Below, one piece after another: positions 63,719-64,000 of a DNA stretch of 64,000 nt. The position numbers and the translations under genes were made by a program. The notes below the pieces were generated by a model. That model was not told where the DNA came from, ran no database searches, and saw only the letters and a list, made by a program, of their open reading frames with translations. The DNA is taken from positions 11,258,438 through 11,322,437 of the forward strand of contig NC_133770.1 in NCBI RefSeq assembly GCF_003597395.2, given 5' to 3'. Each line of letters opens with the position of its first letter. Position 1 is the stretch's first letter. This DNA comes from Chelonoidis abingdonii. Lineage: Eukaryota > Chordata > Testudines > Testudinidae.

Positions 63719-64000
63719 ACTCATCTAAAAGAAGCAGGGAGAGATAAAAAAGCATCTTTCAAAAAGTGGAAGTCAAATCCTAGTGAAGTAAATAGAAAGG
63801 AGCATAAATACTGCCAAATTAATTGTAAAAATGTAATAAGAAAAACCAAAAAGGAGTTTGAAGAACAGCTAGCCAAAAACTCCAAAGGTAATAACAAAAT
63901 GTTTTTTAAGTACATCAGCAGAAGCCTGCTAAACAACCAGTGGCGGCCCTGGACGACCAAGATACAAAAGGAGCGCTTAAAGACGATAAAGTCATTGCGG
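63719..64000 (+). mobile_element. CR1 LINE ORF2 fragment running off the window
   Basis: An open plus-strand frame from about 63719 to the edge gives LKEAGRDKKASFKKWKSNP, EHKYCQINCKNVIRKTKKE, AKNSKGNNKMFFKYISRSL and further; this is the linker between endonuclease and reverse transcriptase of CR1 ORF2. The frame is uninterrupted for over 90 residues, so the copy is relatively young or less decayed than the others. 5'-truncated at a MIR fragment. The reverse-strand hydrophobic frame over the same bases is a shadow. Confidence 0.85.

Noticed and set aside
63721..63960. Hydrophobic minus-strand frame that could be a signal-peptide exon of ADCYAP1R1
   Set aside because: It is the reverse complement of CR1 ORF2 and has no donor in the required phase.
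1..64000. CRISPR arrays, operons, bacterial promoters, phage modules
   Set aside because: Spliced vertebrate gene, LINEs, SINEs and LTRs show the window is eukaryotic; no regular spaced repeat array was seen.

Overview
The window looks like turtle nuclear DNA (Testudines, probably a cryptodire). Evidence: single-copy AT-rich DNA broken by many CR1 LINE fragments, a tRNA-headed SINE with a CR1-like tail, old MIR/CORE-SINE copies, several families of inverted-repeat MITEs carrying the 'gtgtagacatacc' / 'ggtctacact' motif, and foldback repeats beginning 'ggggtagccgtgttagtctg'. The species call is inference from repeat content; no species-diagnostic gene was available.

The only protein-coding gene I can support is ADCYAP1R1, the PACAP type 1 (PAC1) receptor, a class B (secretin-family) GPCR, on the minus strand. 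Five consecutive coding exons are present with matching splice phases and GT/AG sites: 60684-60789 (start of the mature N-terminus), 22984-23091 (hormone-binding domain, NITCW), 2853-2962 (end of the extracellular domain), 2182-2279 (TM1) and 984-1116 (TM2). The signal-peptide exon should lie upstream, beyond the right edge or unrecognised; the exons from TM3 onward lie left of position 1. Introns of about 37.6 kb and 20.0 kb fill nearly all of the window. The exons join directly into the form without the 21-residue N-terminal cassette known from mammals.

Layout: 0-3 kb, three exons; 3-23 kb, a long intron with a two-part CR1 (4.8-6.5 kb), a GC-rich foldback element (7.2-7.8 kb), a SINE (9.0 kb), three MITEs (10.2-11.8 kb), foldbacks at 13.6, 14.3 and 20.1 kb and an LTR-like repeat (15.7-16.5 kb); 23-60.7 kb, a second long intron with nested CR1/LTR/MITE insertions (24-31 and 39.6-41.4 kb), a hAT-type element with an exact-length 8-bp target duplication (30.5-31.3 kb), a complete solo LTR with a perfect 5-bp duplication (56.7-57.8 kb) and a patchwork locus (58.9-59.2 kb) built from four near-identical copied pieces in mixed orientation; 60.8-64 kb, LTR fragments and the start of a plus-strand CR1.

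Most interesting: (1) foldback repeats flanked by 11-14-bp target duplications that contain a hammerhead-ribozyme-like core (CTGACGA, hairpin, GAAA, stem III), suggesting relics of Penelope-like retroelements or retrozyme-like units; (2) the 377-bp template-switch mosaic at 58865-59241; (3) the structure of the PAC1 receptor N-terminal exons in this lineage.
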